Source: Lachnospiraceae bacterium (lineage in GTDB: Bacteria; Bacillota; Clostridia; Lachnospirales; Lachnospiraceae). From it: a DNA stretch of 64,000 nt. A program made the position numbers and the translations under genes. The stretch covers positions 17,168-81,167 of the forward strand of contig WRBB01000011.1 in assembly GCA_009779895.1 (NCBI GenBank), in the 5' to 3' direction. Below the pieces are notes generated by a model. It did not search any database. It saw nothing but the letters and a program-made list of their open reading frames with translations, and had not been told where the DNA came from. Of the stretch, positions 50,482 to 60,355 are shown in pieces. How positions within the stretch are numbered: position 1 is the first letter of the stretch; every line of letters begins with the position of its first letter.

Positions 50482-52437
50482 TCATATCTTTTCTATCACC
50501 AAACCATTCCGATAGGCATCCAACAGTTTCTCCAAATCATCTACCTGCTCTTGCAAAACCTTGCCCACATCCGTATCTTTTACTCTTGCCCGCTCCATCA
50601 CCCGACTAACCACCACACTGTCAGAATGGATATCGCGCTCTTTTTGAATGGCGACTTCCGTAGACTCAAAAGGCTCATGCGCCACCAATAACAAACCATA
50701 AGAATTATAAATCAAAGTATAACCGGCAATGCCCGTTTGCGACTGATATTCTTTCGAAAAACCACCATCAATCACCAAAACCTTACCATTGCACTTGCTG
50801 GGGCTTTCACCATTTTTTAATTTTACCGGCACATGCCCATTGATGATATGTGACGTTTCCGGATTCAAACCAAACTCCAATAAAATAGAATCCACTACCT
50901 CTTCCTTTTCCAACAAAGAATAATAAGGATTCTTCCTTTCCATATGTGTCTCTTTTTCGGCAATCAAATAACGCTCAAAGGTCGCCATTTTATCCTTGCC
51001 AAACAAAGGAGAATCCGCATGCTGCCAAATATACCACATAATATCCTTGCCCCGTTCACGCTCCTGTTGATCCAAAGCAAAAAAACCTTTGCGCACATAA
51101 TTCTCCAACACATCATACAGTGCTCTGCCCCTATAACGTTTGCCATAAATTTCTGATTCTTTAAATGTACCGTCTTCCTGCAAAGGCATACAGCCATGGT
51201 ACAATAAATTTCCATTGTAAACTTTATACAAACTACCATTTGCCAACAAAAAGCGCATGTGCGCCTGCAATTTTTCACATGCCAAAAAGCCCCGTTCCAA
51301 ACGCTCCATTACCTCTTCTTCCTCCAATGTCAAAGCATAAGGGTTCGCCGGATCTATCGTTGGAAAATGGACATCTTGCAAAGGATATGCTATGCCGTCC
51401 AGGGTAATCTCTCCCGTTTCATAATTGACTTTATCCAAAAGCAATCTATGTTCCAACCCAAAGGAACGATTGCGCTGAATGCTTTGTCCCTCTACCTTAA
51501 ACTGAATGACAGAAATCGCTTTGTGCATGCGCAAATCAATGTCCATTTCCATCTTATTTTTATATACATTCTTTTTCAATTGAAAACAACCACAAGCATC
51601 GTCTTCATAAACACCCAATGCCAAAGATGCCAACGGCAATAAATTGATACCATAACCATCTTCTAAAATATCCAGATTGCCATAACGGGCGCAAATACGA
51701 ATCACATTGGCAATACAAGCCCGTTGTCCGGCCGCCGCGCCCATCCACAGTATATCATGGTTGCCCCATTGAATATCCACCGAATGATATGTCATCAACT
51801 TGTCCATGATAATATGCGGACCTACACCACGGTCATAAATATCACCAAGCACATGGAGGTGATCCACAATCAAACGGGGAATCAATTCAGATATTGCAAG
51901 AATAAATTCTTCTGCCCGGCCAATGCGAATAATCGTACTGATAATCTCATTGTAATAATGCTCCTTATCGCTGGTTAAATCCTGCTTCTCTGTAATCAAC
52001 TCTTCAATCACATAAGCAAAATCTTTCGGCAAAGCTTTTCTTACCTTTGAACGTGTATACTTGCTGGCCGCTACCTTACTCACTTCAATGAGACGGTACA
52101 GGTTGATTTTGTACCAATCCTCTAAATTTGTTTCCGTCTTTTTAATCAAATCCATTTTTTCCCGCGGATAATAAATCAACGTTGCCAAAGACTGCTTATC
52201 CCGAGAACTTAAAGTATTGCCAAACACATCATCAATCTTACGTCGTACCGTTCCGGAACCATTTTTTAATACATGAAAAAAAGCCTCATATTCTCCATGA
52301 ATGTCTGAAAGAAAATGCTCCGTACCCTTTGGTAAATTCAAAATAGATTGGAGATTAATAATCTCTGTAGAGGCTGCTGCAATGGTCGGACAGAGATCCG
52401 AAAGACGCTCTAAATATCGCTGCTCTAATAATTTCAT
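50482..52437 (-). CDS. fbp: Class III fructose-1,6-bisphosphatase
   Basis: The 651-residue protein is the Firmicutes-specific metallophosphatase that makes fructose-6-phosphate in gluconeogenesis. It has HFLSDIHGEYEAF, HVLGDIYDRGVGPH and WGNHDILWMGAAAG, the calcineurin-like metal-binding motifs, with NGHVPVKLKNGESP and VIDGGFSKEYQ near the C-terminus. Its ATG overlaps the dapB stop (ATGA). Confidence 0.95.
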   Translation of the reverse strand: MKLLEQRYLERLSDLCPTIAAASTEIINLQSILNLPKGTEHFLSDIHGEYEAFFHVLKNGSGTVRRKIDDVFGNTLSSRDKQSLATLIYYPREKMDLIKKTETNLEDWYKINLYRLIEVSKVAASKYTRSKVRKALPKDFAYVIEELITEKQDLTSDKEHYYNEIISTIIRIGRAEEFILAISELIPRLIVDHLHVLGDIYDRGVGPHIIMDKLMTYHSVDIQWGNHDILWMGAAAGQRACIANVIRICARYGNLDILEDGYGINLLPLASLALGVYEDDACGCFQLKKNVYKNKMEMDIDLRMHKAISVIQFKVEGQSIQRNRSFGLEHRLLLDKVNYETGEITLDGIAYPLQDVHFPTIDPANPYALTLEEEEVMERLERGFLACEKLQAHMRFLLANGSLYKVYNGNLLYHGCMPLQEDGTFKESEIYGKRYRGRALYDVLENYVRKGFFALDQQERERGKDIMWYIWQHADSPLFGKDKMATFERYLIAEKETHMERKNPYYSLLEKEEVVDSILLEFGLNPETSHIINGHVPVKLKNGESPSKCNGKVLVIDGGFSKEYQSQTGIAGYTLIYNSYGLLLVAHEPFESTEVAIQKERDIHSDSVVVSRVMERARVKDTDVGKVLQEQVDDLEKLLDAYRNGLVIEKI

Positions 52438-53204
52438 CTATCAAACTCCGATCCAATCACATCACACATACCATATAACCCGGGCTTTTTCCCGACCAAA
52501 AAATGAGCCGCCTCAACTGCTCCTTTAGCAAAAACACTACGGGAATAGGCCGTATGCTGAAACGCAATCACTTCATCCATACCGGCAAAAACCACCTCGT
52601 GCTCACCCACAATTGTACCACCACGCAAAACAGAAATGCCAATTTCCTTTGCATCTCTTTTTTCTCGCGTCTGACTTCTATCATATACATAATGATATGT
52701 ATGCTGCAAGATATCATTGATAGCATCCGCCAAAGCCAAAGCCGTACCACTGGGTGCGTCTATCTTTTGATTGTGATGGCGCTCTATCAACTCAATATCG
52801 TAACCGGCCGGTCCCAGCACCTTGGCCGCATCCTGCAACAATTTCAAAAGCAAATTGATACCAAGGGACATATTGGCCGACTTCAAAACCGGAATTTCCT
52901 TTGCACTTTCTTCCAATTTCTGCAATTGCACATCAGACAAACCCGTGGTACACATAACCAAAGGCAGCTGTTTGCACACACAATAATCAAACACTGCATC
53001 CATCGCAGAAGCAGTAGAAAAATCAATCACCACATCCACGGCCACATCACAGTCCCCAATTCTTTCAAAAACAGGATAGGGATTGGCAATCTCTTGAAAA
53101 CGATCCACACCCGCTACAATTTCCATACGTGTATCACTTTTTAAAATTTGGGTAATCATCTGACCCATTCGTCCATTGCATCCATGCATCATAACTTTTA
53201 ACAA
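52434..53204 (-). CDS. dapB: 4-hydroxy-tetrahydrodipicolinate reductase
   Basis: This 256-residue NAD(P)H enzyme acts in lysine/DAP synthesis. It has the Rossmann start HGCNGRMGQMI, catalytic ELIERHHNQKIDAPSGTA and RGGTIVGEHEVVFAG. The start appears to be a TTG at 53204 after AGGGGG; the ATG four codons downstream is farther from it. It is coupled to fbp by a 4-nt overlap. Confidence 0.95.
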   Translation of the reverse strand: MLKVMMHGCNGRMGQMITQILKSDTRMEIVAGVDRFQEIANPYPVFERIGDCDVAVDVVIDFSTASAMDAVFDYCVCKQLPLVMCTTGLSDVQLQKLEESAKEIPVLKSANMSLGINLLLKLLQDAAKVLGPAGYDIELIERHHNQKIDAPSGTALALADAINDILQHTYHYVYDRSQTREKRDAKEIGISVLRGGTIVGEHEVVFAGMDEVIAFQHTAYSRSVFAKGAVEAAHFLVGKKPGLYGMCDVIGSEFDR

Positions 53205-53215
53205 AACAATACCCC

Positions 53216-53461
53216 CTATTTTTTTCTACCAAATATAAACGATACTACAATCACAACAATAATCGCTCCAATCACAGAAGGCAAAACAGGCATCCCGGCT
53301 AAACTAGGACCCCAATTCCCAAACAAACGACTCCCAACAAACGAACCCAACAAACCTGCACCAATGTTAAAAAAGCAACCCATCTTATCGCCTTTTCCTA
53401 CAACCGCACCGGCAATCGCACCAATAATAGCACCTACAATCAGAGTCCAAATGAAACCCAT
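53216..53461 (-). CDS. GlsB/YeaQ/YmgE-family small membrane protein
   Basis: The 81-residue protein has three hydrophobic, Gly-rich helices (IVGAIIGAIAGAVVGK, IGAGLLGSFVGSRLFG, VIGAIIVVIVVSFIFG), as in transglycosylase-associated or stress-related GlsB proteins. Function is not established. The ATG at 53461 follows GGAGG with an 8-nt spacer. It lies 11 nt upstream of dapB. Confidence 0.85.
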   Translation of the reverse strand: MGFIWTLIVGAIIGAIAGAVVGKGDKMGCFFNIGAGLLGSFVGSRLFGNWGPSLAGMPVLPSVIGAIIVVIVVSFIFGRKK

Positions 53462-53530
53462 TTTCCCTACCTCCAAACCTTATTGTTCCCGTTTAGTATA
53501 TCAAAAAAGAACCTACTGCACCACTTTTTT

Positions 53531-54253
53531 CTATCCCGTATGCAAATCCAAAAAGTCCTCCAAAAACTGTTCCCACACCGGCACATTTTCCTCTTTGAAA
53601 AAATGACGCAAAAAATCAACCATAATCCTTTGCCTTTCTTCCGACTCCTGCCGCCCGGCTTTTGTCATCATCAAATTGCGCAACTTCAGCATCTTTTCAA
53701 AAAAGTGATTGATTGCACTATCTGTATCATGGGTAGTTTTTGTACCATTTCCACTGTACTCCTCCACAGTAATGGCCACATTCGGAAAAACATCTTTATC
53801 AAAAATAATACCATTGCCTTTGCTGCTTACCGCATAAACCACCGAACGAATAATACCACTGGCTCCAATGGCATCACACATGTCCGCATCCGAAACAATC
53901 TTTCCCTCTAAACTAATCGGACGAACGCCTGTTAAATACTTGCTGAAACCCATATTTCCGATGATATCCAAAACCTTTTTCCGCGTTTTTTCATCTACAT
54001 CCAAGGCATCCATAACGGCTTTGGCATTGATTAAATTTTCCGAATACACTTTTCCAAAGATTTTATAATCATCTACGTCATGTAACAACGCCGCAAGGCC
54101 AACCACAACTTTATCAACCGGACCTTTACCATCCTCTTCAGCATCTGCAAACTTCATTGCCAAATCAAACACACGGATGACATGATCCAGGCCATGACCG
54201 GAGGAATCCCCTTTCAACAATTCAAATACACGCGCTTTTACCTGGTCAAACAT
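53531..54253 (-). CDS. HD-domain phosphohydrolase
   Basis: The 240-residue cytoplasmic protein has the HD motif set: HGLDHVIRV (first His), LAALLHDVDDY (His-Asp), and DADMCDAIGASGIIRSV later, as in predicted metal-dependent phosphohydrolases of the YedJ-like group. Substrate is unknown. AAGGTGG precedes the ATG. It is separated by 69 nt from the GlsB-like gene, so its co-transcription is uncertain. Confidence 0.82.
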   Translation of the reverse strand: MFDQVKARVFELLKGDSSGHGLDHVIRVFDLAMKFADAEEDGKGPVDKVVVGLAALLHDVDDYKIFGKVYSENLINAKAVMDALDVDEKTRKKVLDIIGNMGFSKYLTGVRPISLEGKIVSDADMCDAIGASGIIRSVVYAVSSKGNGIIFDKDVFPNVAITVEEYSGNGTKTTHDTDSAINHFFEKMLKLRNLMMTKAGRQESEERQRIMVDFLRHFFKEENVPVWEQFLEDFLDLHTG

Positions 54254-54319
54254 CTTATCCCACCTTACTTCTACAACATTCCCGCCTTGTTCCTGTTTTT
54301 TATTGTAACAAGTTATTCA

Positions 54320-54919
54320 TTATCTTAGATACACACCTTTATATATTTTACTTTTGAATTTTTGAAACCACTCAATTTCAAACCGCAATGCATCCATACC
54401 CAAATCAAGCGTTGCATATTGAAAGCTCGCAATATGATCACGTCCTTTTTTCGTCAAATATATAGCATCTCCGCCCATAGTTTGCAATTCTTGGTGAAAA
54501 GACTCTTCAAAAGAATAACGAGGCTCCAATTGCTCACTTAACCTTTCCAATTCCATCAAATTAGCATGCAGCTCTGCAATATACCCATCCAACAAACCCA
54601 TTTGCTCTTCTTCGGCAAAACCCATAAAAAAGAATTTCGCCAGTTCCATATTTTTTCTGTTGTTTTTCATCGGCGTAGCAAGTTTTTTTAAAAAATATGC
54701 CTTTCCCTCTTTCTGAATGAAATATATTTTTTTATTGATACCATGCTCCACCCTTTCCTCAAAAGTAATGTATCCGTTTTCCAAAAGTTTTTTCAAAGAT
54801 GCCTGAATACTACCCATACTGTCACTACATATCGAAAACAGTAAGGTTTTAATGGTCTGGCGTAACTCATAGATCGTAGAACCTTTCATCATCAAAAGAC
54901 CCAAAATAATCGTATCCAT
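54320..54919 (-). CDS. PadR-family transcriptional regulator
   Basis: The 199-residue protein has an N-terminal winged helix (ILGLLMMKGSTIYELRQ, SIQASLKKLLENGYITFEE, then GINKKIYFIQKEGK) and a C-terminal helical dimerisation region (virulence-activator-like). PadR proteins sense ligands or phenolic/antibiotic stress; the target is unknown. AGGAGG precedes the ATG at 54919. It lies 76 nt downstream of the GH13-like gene, which may be its target or co-transcribed partner. Confidence 0.8.
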   Translation of the reverse strand: MDTIILGLLMMKGSTIYELRQTIKTLLFSICSDSMGSIQASLKKLLENGYITFEERVEHGINKKIYFIQKEGKAYFLKKLATPMKNNRKNMELAKFFFMGFAEEEQMGLLDGYIAELHANLMELERLSEQLEPRYSFEESFHQELQTMGGDAIYLTKKGRDHIASFQYATLDLGMDALRFEIEWFQKFKSKIYKGVYLR

Positions 54920-54995
54920 ACTGCATCCTCCTTGTGTTCCTAATAGTAATATTCCTTTTAGATATCTGTATGTGCTTTCAAAAACAGTTCTTTTT

Positions 54996-56687
54996 TTATT
55001 TCCCAATCAAAATCATAATACAACGTGGCAAAAGCTCCAATTTTTTCTGCGCTTCCAACTTCACAGGTTTTGCAAAAACACCTTGCATCGTATCCGCCAC
55101 TACATAATATTTCTTTTTCTTCGGTAACGTTGGCAAAGCAAATGTATGGCGAATCCAATGCATATTATAAGCAATAAAACAAGGTGCTTCGTCATCATAA
55201 TATAGAATGCCCAGCTGGCGGCTTGCCGTTTCATTGGGACTTTGCCAAGCATTTTCACCATGAAAAGACACATCCGGAAAACCACTGCCGGTATCATCCA
55301 AGCCTTTTAGTTCCCCGCTTTGTCGCAAACATGTGAGCGACTTACGCAAAGCAATCAAATCTTTCACAAAGAAAAATAACGAATCATCCTTTTTCAGTTG
55401 ATTCCAATCCAACCATGCCGTTTCATTATCCTGGCAGTAAACATTATTATTTCCTTTTTGACTATTTTCAAACTCATCCCCTGCCAAAATACAAGGCATA
55501 CCTTGAGATGTCAACAACAAGAAAAAAGCATTTCGCAATTGCTGTTTTCGTAATTTTAACACACCCCTCTTTCGACTGGGACCTTCCGCACCGCAATTCC
55601 AACTATAATTATAAACCGGTCCGTCTTGATTTTGCTCCCCATTGCGCTCATTGTGTTTGCCATCATAAGAAACCAAGTCTTTTAATGTAAAACCTGTCTG
55701 ATTGCTGATATAATGAAATTTACCATCCCTTTGATTGCAAAAAACCAAAACACGCATCATCTCATCAATCATCGCTTCATCACCTTTCAAAAAACGGCGC
55801 AGCACGTTTTGCATCTCATCATCTTTGTATAAAATTTTACAGCCTTTCAATAATGGCTCATTTTGAATACCGGCCAAAGGTGTAACATAAGGATTCAAAA
55901 TAAAACCATCTATGTGAAATTCCAACAAATAATATTTTAAGCATTCCAAAGCCGTTTGGGGCAAGACATCTGCCGTAAAAGGCATCTCCAAAACAACCTC
56001 TATCCCCATTTTATGGCAGGCCTTTACCATATCCTTTAGCTCTTTCACCGGGCTTATATCGGCACTGTAAGTCGCTTTGGGCGCAAAATAAAACCCTTGC
56101 CCATACCCCCAGTAATTCACTTTATCCCCATTTCTTTCCAAAAATTCATACACAGGCATACACTGAATCTGATTGATACCCAGCTCTTTTAAATAAGCAA
56201 GCTTTTCCACGATCCCATAAAACGTACCCTTTTGTTTCACTTTGGAAGAACTATGCTTCGTGAACCCCCGTACGTGCAAACTATAAGCAATCACCTCTTG
56301 CTTCGGTATCTGCAAGGGTTTATCTCCCTCCCAATCGTAAGGAAGCACAGCTACTTTCCCAACCACATCCCCCGATTCCAAAGAAAAAGCACCACCAAAG
56401 GTTTGTCTTTTTGTCAACTCCTTTACATATGGATCTAAACATTGCCGACCATCTATGGCATAATGATACCCGTACTCTTTTGGTTCAAAACCGGAAAGTG
56501 CCAAAAAACGCACCTCACCAATACTTTGCGTCTCCGGCATAGAACATACAAATGCCGGCTCTTTTTCTCCATTTTTATACAAAAGCAGGTCACAAGTTTT
56601 ACCAAAAGGCACTTGTACCGAAAAATTAACGCATTCTTTTGTTATTGTAACACCCAGCGGCTGCGGAAACCCTTGCATTTCTTTCAT
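54996..56687 (-). CDS. GH13 isoamylase/debranching-enzyme homologue lacking catalytic residues
   Basis: The 563-residue protein has the GlgX/pullulanase architecture: CBM48-like N-domain (about 1-130, PQPLGVTITKECVNFSV), a TIM barrel (about 140-480) with LVSYDGKHNERNGE, NYSWNCGAEGPS and AGDEFENSQKGNNN typical of debranching enzymes, and a short C-domain. The GH13 catalytic positions are altered: region I Asp is E234 and its NH is lost (EMPFTA), the region II nucleophile Asp is N265 (DGFILNP), the acid/base segment AEPWD is missing, and region IV HD is QT (Q330-T331). It should bind but not cut glucans. The ATG at 56687 follows AAAGGGG. Binding or regulatory function is inferred. Confidence 0.8.
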   Translation of the reverse strand: MKEMQGFPQPLGVTITKECVNFSVQVPFGKTCDLLLYKNGEKEPAFVCSMPETQSIGEVRFLALSGFEPKEYGYHYAIDGRQCLDPYVKELTKRQTFGGAFSLESGDVVGKVAVLPYDWEGDKPLQIPKQEVIAYSLHVRGFTKHSSSKVKQKGTFYGIVEKLAYLKELGINQIQCMPVYEFLERNGDKVNYWGYGQGFYFAPKATYSADISPVKELKDMVKACHKMGIEVVLEMPFTADVLPQTALECLKYYLLEFHIDGFILNPYVTPLAGIQNEPLLKGCKILYKDDEMQNVLRRFLKGDEAMIDEMMRVLVFCNQRDGKFHYISNQTGFTLKDLVSYDGKHNERNGEQNQDGPVYNYSWNCGAEGPSRKRGVLKLRKQQLRNAFFLLLTSQGMPCILAGDEFENSQKGNNNVYCQDNETAWLDWNQLKKDDSLFFFVKDLIALRKSLTCLRQSGELKGLDDTGSGFPDVSFHGENAWQSPNETASRQLGILYYDDEAPCFIAYNMHWIRHTFALPTLPKKKKYYVVADTMQGVFAKPVKLEAQKKLELLPRCIMILIGK

Positions 56688-56768
56688 TTTATGCCCCTTT
56701 CCCTTGCATTTCTTTCTGGTTTTTGATAGAGTTATAACATAATACATCCATTCGAAAGGAGAACCCTT

Positions 56769-57074
56769 ATGCATGATATAGAGGAACTCACCGTAACACT
56801 CACACTTGACAATGACGAAGAAGTCGAATGTGCCATATTGGCCATCTTCGAAGTGCAAAGCCAAGAATACATTGCTTTGATACCACTTTCAGAAGATATG
56901 GAAGAGGAGGAGGAAGTTGAAAGCGATATTTTTCTATATCGTTTCAGAGAAACCGATGACGGCAACCCGGAGTTGTCAAACATTGAGGACGATGACGAAT
57001 ACGAAAGCGTAGCGGATGCACTGGATGAGTGGTTTGAGACGCATGACCCCGAGGTCGAACATCTCACTCAATAA
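56769..57074 (+). CDS. DUF1292 (YrzB-like) small acidic protein
   Basis: The 101-residue protein carries the DUF1292 pattern (LTLDNDEEVECAILAIFEVQSQEYIALIP, FLYRF) and is rich in Glu and Asp. It is cytoplasmic and of unknown function. AAAGGAG precedes the ATG. Its 3' end overlaps the helicase gene on the other strand by 7 nt. Confidence 0.85.
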   Translation: MHDIEELTVTLTLDNDEEVECAILAIFEVQSQEYIALIPLSEDMEEEEEVESDIFLYRFRETDDGNPELSNIEDDDEYESVADALDEWFETHDPEVEHLTQ

Positions 57075-58885
57075 AGCTCATCTACAAAACGGGAAGGACT
57101 TAGGTCATTTCCGTTTTTTTCATTGATATAACTTATGTGCAACATCTCTTTTGCTCTTGTCATCGCCACATAAAACAAACGTCGTTCTTCTTCTAAATTA
57201 TCTGCGATTGCTCTTTTGTAGGGAATCACACCCTCATTGGCCGCTAACATAAAAACCGTATCAAACTCCAATCCCTTTGCGCCGTGTATGGTCAGTAAGT
57301 GAATCCCCTCTTTGGGCACACTTTTTTGATGTTGATATTCTAAAAACTGGGCATATGCCTGAACATGGGCAAGCCATTGTTTTAACGTAATAAAATTTTT
57401 GCTACCCGCTTCGATTTGGTCCAAAATCTCTACTGCCTGCGCATAAGCATTCACAGAGGTTTTACCCTGCTCACGCAAGAAATCGTCATAGCCTATTTTT
57501 TTGCGTATATACCGAATCGCCGCATAAGGCGACATATCCTCCATCATCTTCAAGTCCCATTCAAAACCATCCACCCGGTCCTGCATCCAAGCCCGCTCTT
57601 TATAAAAATTGCGAATGGATTCAAACTCCACAGGATCACAAAGCAAAGCATCCCGCCCAAAATAACGCAAAGGGCGATTCATCACACGCAAAAAATCACA
57701 ACGTTTTCTTTCACCTTGGCACAAACGAAAATAAGATTGCATATCCTGCCCAATATAGTGTTCGTATATATTTTTTAGCTTTTCCTTTATTTGAAAAGGG
57801 ATTTTCGATTCCACCAACTGTTCAACCAAAGGGCCAACCTCTTCATGAACCCGATATAAAACAGCAATATCCTCTGCCGCAACCCCCTGTTTCATACGCT
57901 TTCGTACCTCTCGAACCACAAACTTCGCCTCGTCTGCCGCCTCCTTGCTTTCATGAATATGAATGTTTTCTCCCAGTCCATTGGGTGTAACTATTTTCTT
58001 GGGCAAACGCTCCCGATTGTGCCCGATTACCTTAGCTGCACGCTGAATGATATTTTTTGTAGAACGATAATTCACATTTAAAACAACCTCTTTTGCAGTG
58101 GGAAAATCCTTTTTAAACTGAAACACCAACTTCGCACTTGCACCACGAAAACCATAAATCGACTGATCATCATCCCCTACAACAAACACATTATCTTCCG
58201 GTTTCGCCAATAGTTTTAGCACTTCGTATTGCACTTTGTTGATATCCTGAAACTCATCTACCAAAATATAACGAAAGCGCTTTTGCCACTTTCTTAAAAC
58301 CTGCGTTCTTGTAGACAAAAGCTCATAACACAAAACCAACATATCATCAAAATCTATTTTACGGATATCCTTTCGACACTGCTCAAACATGCCGAAAATC
58401 CTTTGAAAACTTTCATTGCTGCCACTTTTTGCCTGATATGTATTCACATCCAAACCACTATTTTTCACAGTACTAATGTCCGCCAACACATCCTTTAAAA
58501 AATCTTCTTCCACCGGAAACTCATAGGTTTCCTTGCTTAAAATCTCACCAAGAAGCTGATACTTCTCTTTTTCTGTAAAAATATTGCTGTTTGTAAAACG
58601 ATAGGCATCTCTTAATATGCCATAAAAAACACCATGAAATGTACCAAAAGTGACACTCTCACCTATGCCGCTTGAAACGCGATAAAAACGTTGCTTCATC
58701 TCCTTGGCAGCATATTTCGTAAAAGTAATCACCAAAATTTCATCCGGCTTGACTTTTTCTTTATTGAGCAAATTTAAAATCCTACCCACAATGGTCATGG
58801 TCTTACCCGAACCCGGTCCGGCCAATACCAAACAAGGTCCTGTTCCATGCCCCACTGCAATACTCTGTTTTTCATTCAAATCCAT
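57068..58885 (-). CDS. UvrD/PcrA-type 3'-5' DNA helicase
   Basis: This 605-residue SF1A helicase has Q motif and Walker A (LAGPGSGKTMTIV), DEFQDIN (Walker B), DDQSIYGFRGA (motif III), VNYRSTKNI (IV), TIHGAKGLEFDTVF (V) and AMTRAKEM (VI). It is shorter than PcrA (about 740), so the 1B/2B insertions may be reduced. It unwinds DNA with 3'-5' polarity in repair or replication. It is the last gene after gltX (1-nt gap). Its 3' end overlaps the DUF1292 gene and carries that gene's terminator. Confidence 0.9.
   Translation of the reverse strand: MDLNEKQSIAVGHGTGPCLVLAGPGSGKTMTIVGRILNLLNKEKVKPDEILVITFTKYAAKEMKQRFYRVSSGIGESVTFGTFHGVFYGILRDAYRFTNSNIFTEKEKYQLLGEILSKETYEFPVEEDFLKDVLADISTVKNSGLDVNTYQAKSGSNESFQRIFGMFEQCRKDIRKIDFDDMLVLCYELLSTRTQVLRKWQKRFRYILVDEFQDINKVQYEVLKLLAKPEDNVFVVGDDDQSIYGFRGASAKLVFQFKKDFPTAKEVVLNVNYRSTKNIIQRAAKVIGHNRERLPKKIVTPNGLGENIHIHESKEAADEAKFVVREVRKRMKQGVAAEDIAVLYRVHEEVGPLVEQLVESKIPFQIKEKLKNIYEHYIGQDMQSYFRLCQGERKRCDFLRVMNRPLRYFGRDALLCDPVEFESIRNFYKERAWMQDRVDGFEWDLKMMEDMSPYAAIRYIRKKIGYDDFLREQGKTSVNAYAQAVEILDQIEAGSKNFITLKQWLAHVQAYAQFLEYQHQKSVPKEGIHLLTIHGAKGLEFDTVFMLAANEGVIPYKRAIADNLEEERRLFYVAMTRAKEMLHISYINEKNGNDLSPSRFVDELY
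57087..57120 (+). terminator. Rho-independent terminator after DUF1292, inside the helicase 3' end
   Basis: AAACGGGAAGGAC and GTCATTTCCGTTT form a stem with one mismatch and one G-U, loop TTAG, then T7 (57114-57120). It is antisense to the last codons of the helicase gene. Confidence 0.75.
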
Positions 58886-58886
58886 T

Positions 58887-60338
58887 TTATGCCTCTAAAA
58901 GCTCAATTCCCTTTTTGATTCTTAAAATGCTCTCATCACGCCCCAAGATTTCCATGATCTCCGTAGCGCCGCCCGGGGTACTTTGTTTACCGGAAACCGC
59001 CGTTCTAAGTGGCCACATAGCAAACCCATTTTTACATGCCTTGGTGGCAATATAAGCCTTTAATGTTTCAAACAAGGCATCATTGCTATAATCTACTTGT
59101 TGTTCAAATAAAGGCAACAGCTCTTTTAGTACTTCCAAAGCAGATGCTTCATCTGTTTTCATTTTCTTGTGCACGTACATGGTCGTATCATATGTCGGTA
59201 GCTCTTCAAAAAAATGAATTTGCGCCGCAATGTCAGGAAATACCTCAATACGACTTTGTAACAAATGCCCAATTTTCTCCAAATCATAAGGTTTTTGAAC
59301 AACCTGCATGATATAAGGCTTTGCCAAAGAATAAAAAGCCTGAAAGTCCATCTTTTTTATATATTCACCGTTCATCCATTTGAGTTTTATTTCATCAAAT
59401 ACCGCCGGGGATTTACTCATATTACGATAATCAAACGCCTGAATTAATTCTTCCAAAGAAAAAATCTCCTGATTGTCAGCAGGACTCCAACCCAAAAGAG
59501 CCACAAAATTTACCACTGCCTCTGACAAATAACCTTTTTCAATCAAATCTTCGTAGGAAGAATGCCCACTACGTTTGCTCAATTTTTTATGATTTTCATC
59601 TGTAATCAAAGGACAATGGACATAAACAGGCACTGTCCAACCAAAAGCCTCATACAAACGATTGTATTTTGGTGCAGAAGAAAGATATTCGTTTCCTCTT
59701 ACCACATGGGTAATCCCCATCAAATGGTCATCCACTACATTGGCAAAATTATAAGTCGGAAAACCATCTGACTTAATCAAAACCATATCCTCTAATTCAC
59801 AATTAGGCACTGAAATCTCTCCATAAATCTCATCTTGAAAAGACGTCATACCCTCTGTTGGCATATTAAAACGAATCACCCAAGGCAAGCCCTCTTGCAA
59901 TTTTTTTTCTACTTCTTCCTTTGATAAAGATGCACAAAACTTGTCATAGACAGCAATTTCCGCACCGGAAACCGTTGCTTTCAAAGACTCCAAACGCGCC
60001 GCATCACAAAAACAATAATATGCCGCGCCTTTTTCCACCAATTCCTTTGCATGCTTGATATAAATACCGGCTTCATTTCTTTCACTTTGCACATAAGGTC
60101 CTACACCACCATCTAAATCCGGGCCCTCATCATGCATCAAACCCGTTTTTTTCAATGTGGCATAAATAATCTCCAAAGCACCCTCTAAAAACCGGGCTTG
60201 ATCCGTATCCTCTATCCGCAAAATAAAATCGCCACCACCATGCTTGGCAATCAAATAAGCATACAAAGCCGTTCTCAAATTACCTACATGCATCCGCCCC
60301 GTTGGACTAGGCGCAAACCTTGTTCTCACCTTATACAT
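58887..60338 (-). CDS. gltX: Glutamyl-tRNA synthetase
   Basis: This 483-residue class I synthetase has the HIGH-type motif [17 protein letters not shown] and the KMSKS-type KKLSKRSG, plus the C-terminal anticodon-binding domain ([16 protein letters not shown]). No zinc-ribbon CxC...CxH site is evident. AATGGAG precedes the ATG. It is 17 nt from purB. Confidence 0.96.
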   Translation of the reverse strand: MYKVRTRFAPSPTGRMHVGNLRTALYAYLIAKHGGGDFILRIEDTDQARFLEGALEIIYATLKKTGLMHDEGPDLDGGVGPYVQSERNEAGIYIKHAKELVEKGAAYYCFCDAARLESLKATVSGAEIAVYDKFCASLSKEEVEKKLQEGLPWVIRFNMPTEGMTSFQDEIYGEISVPNCELEDMVLIKSDGFPTYNFANVVDDHLMGITHVVRGNEYLSSAPKYNRLYEAFGWTVPVYVHCPLITDENHKKLSKRSGHSSYEDLIEKGYLSEAVVNFVALLGWSPADNQEIFSLEELIQAFDYRNMSKSPAVFDEIKLKWMNGEYIKKMDFQAFYSLAKPYIMQVVQKPYDLEKIGHLLQSRIEVFPDIAAQIHFFEELPTYDTTMYVHKKMKTDEASALEVLKELLPLFEQQVDYSNDALFETLKAYIATKACKNGFAMWPLRTAVSGKQSTPGGATEIMEILGRDESILRIKKGIELLEA

Positions 60339-60355
60339 ACTCTCTTTTCTCCATT

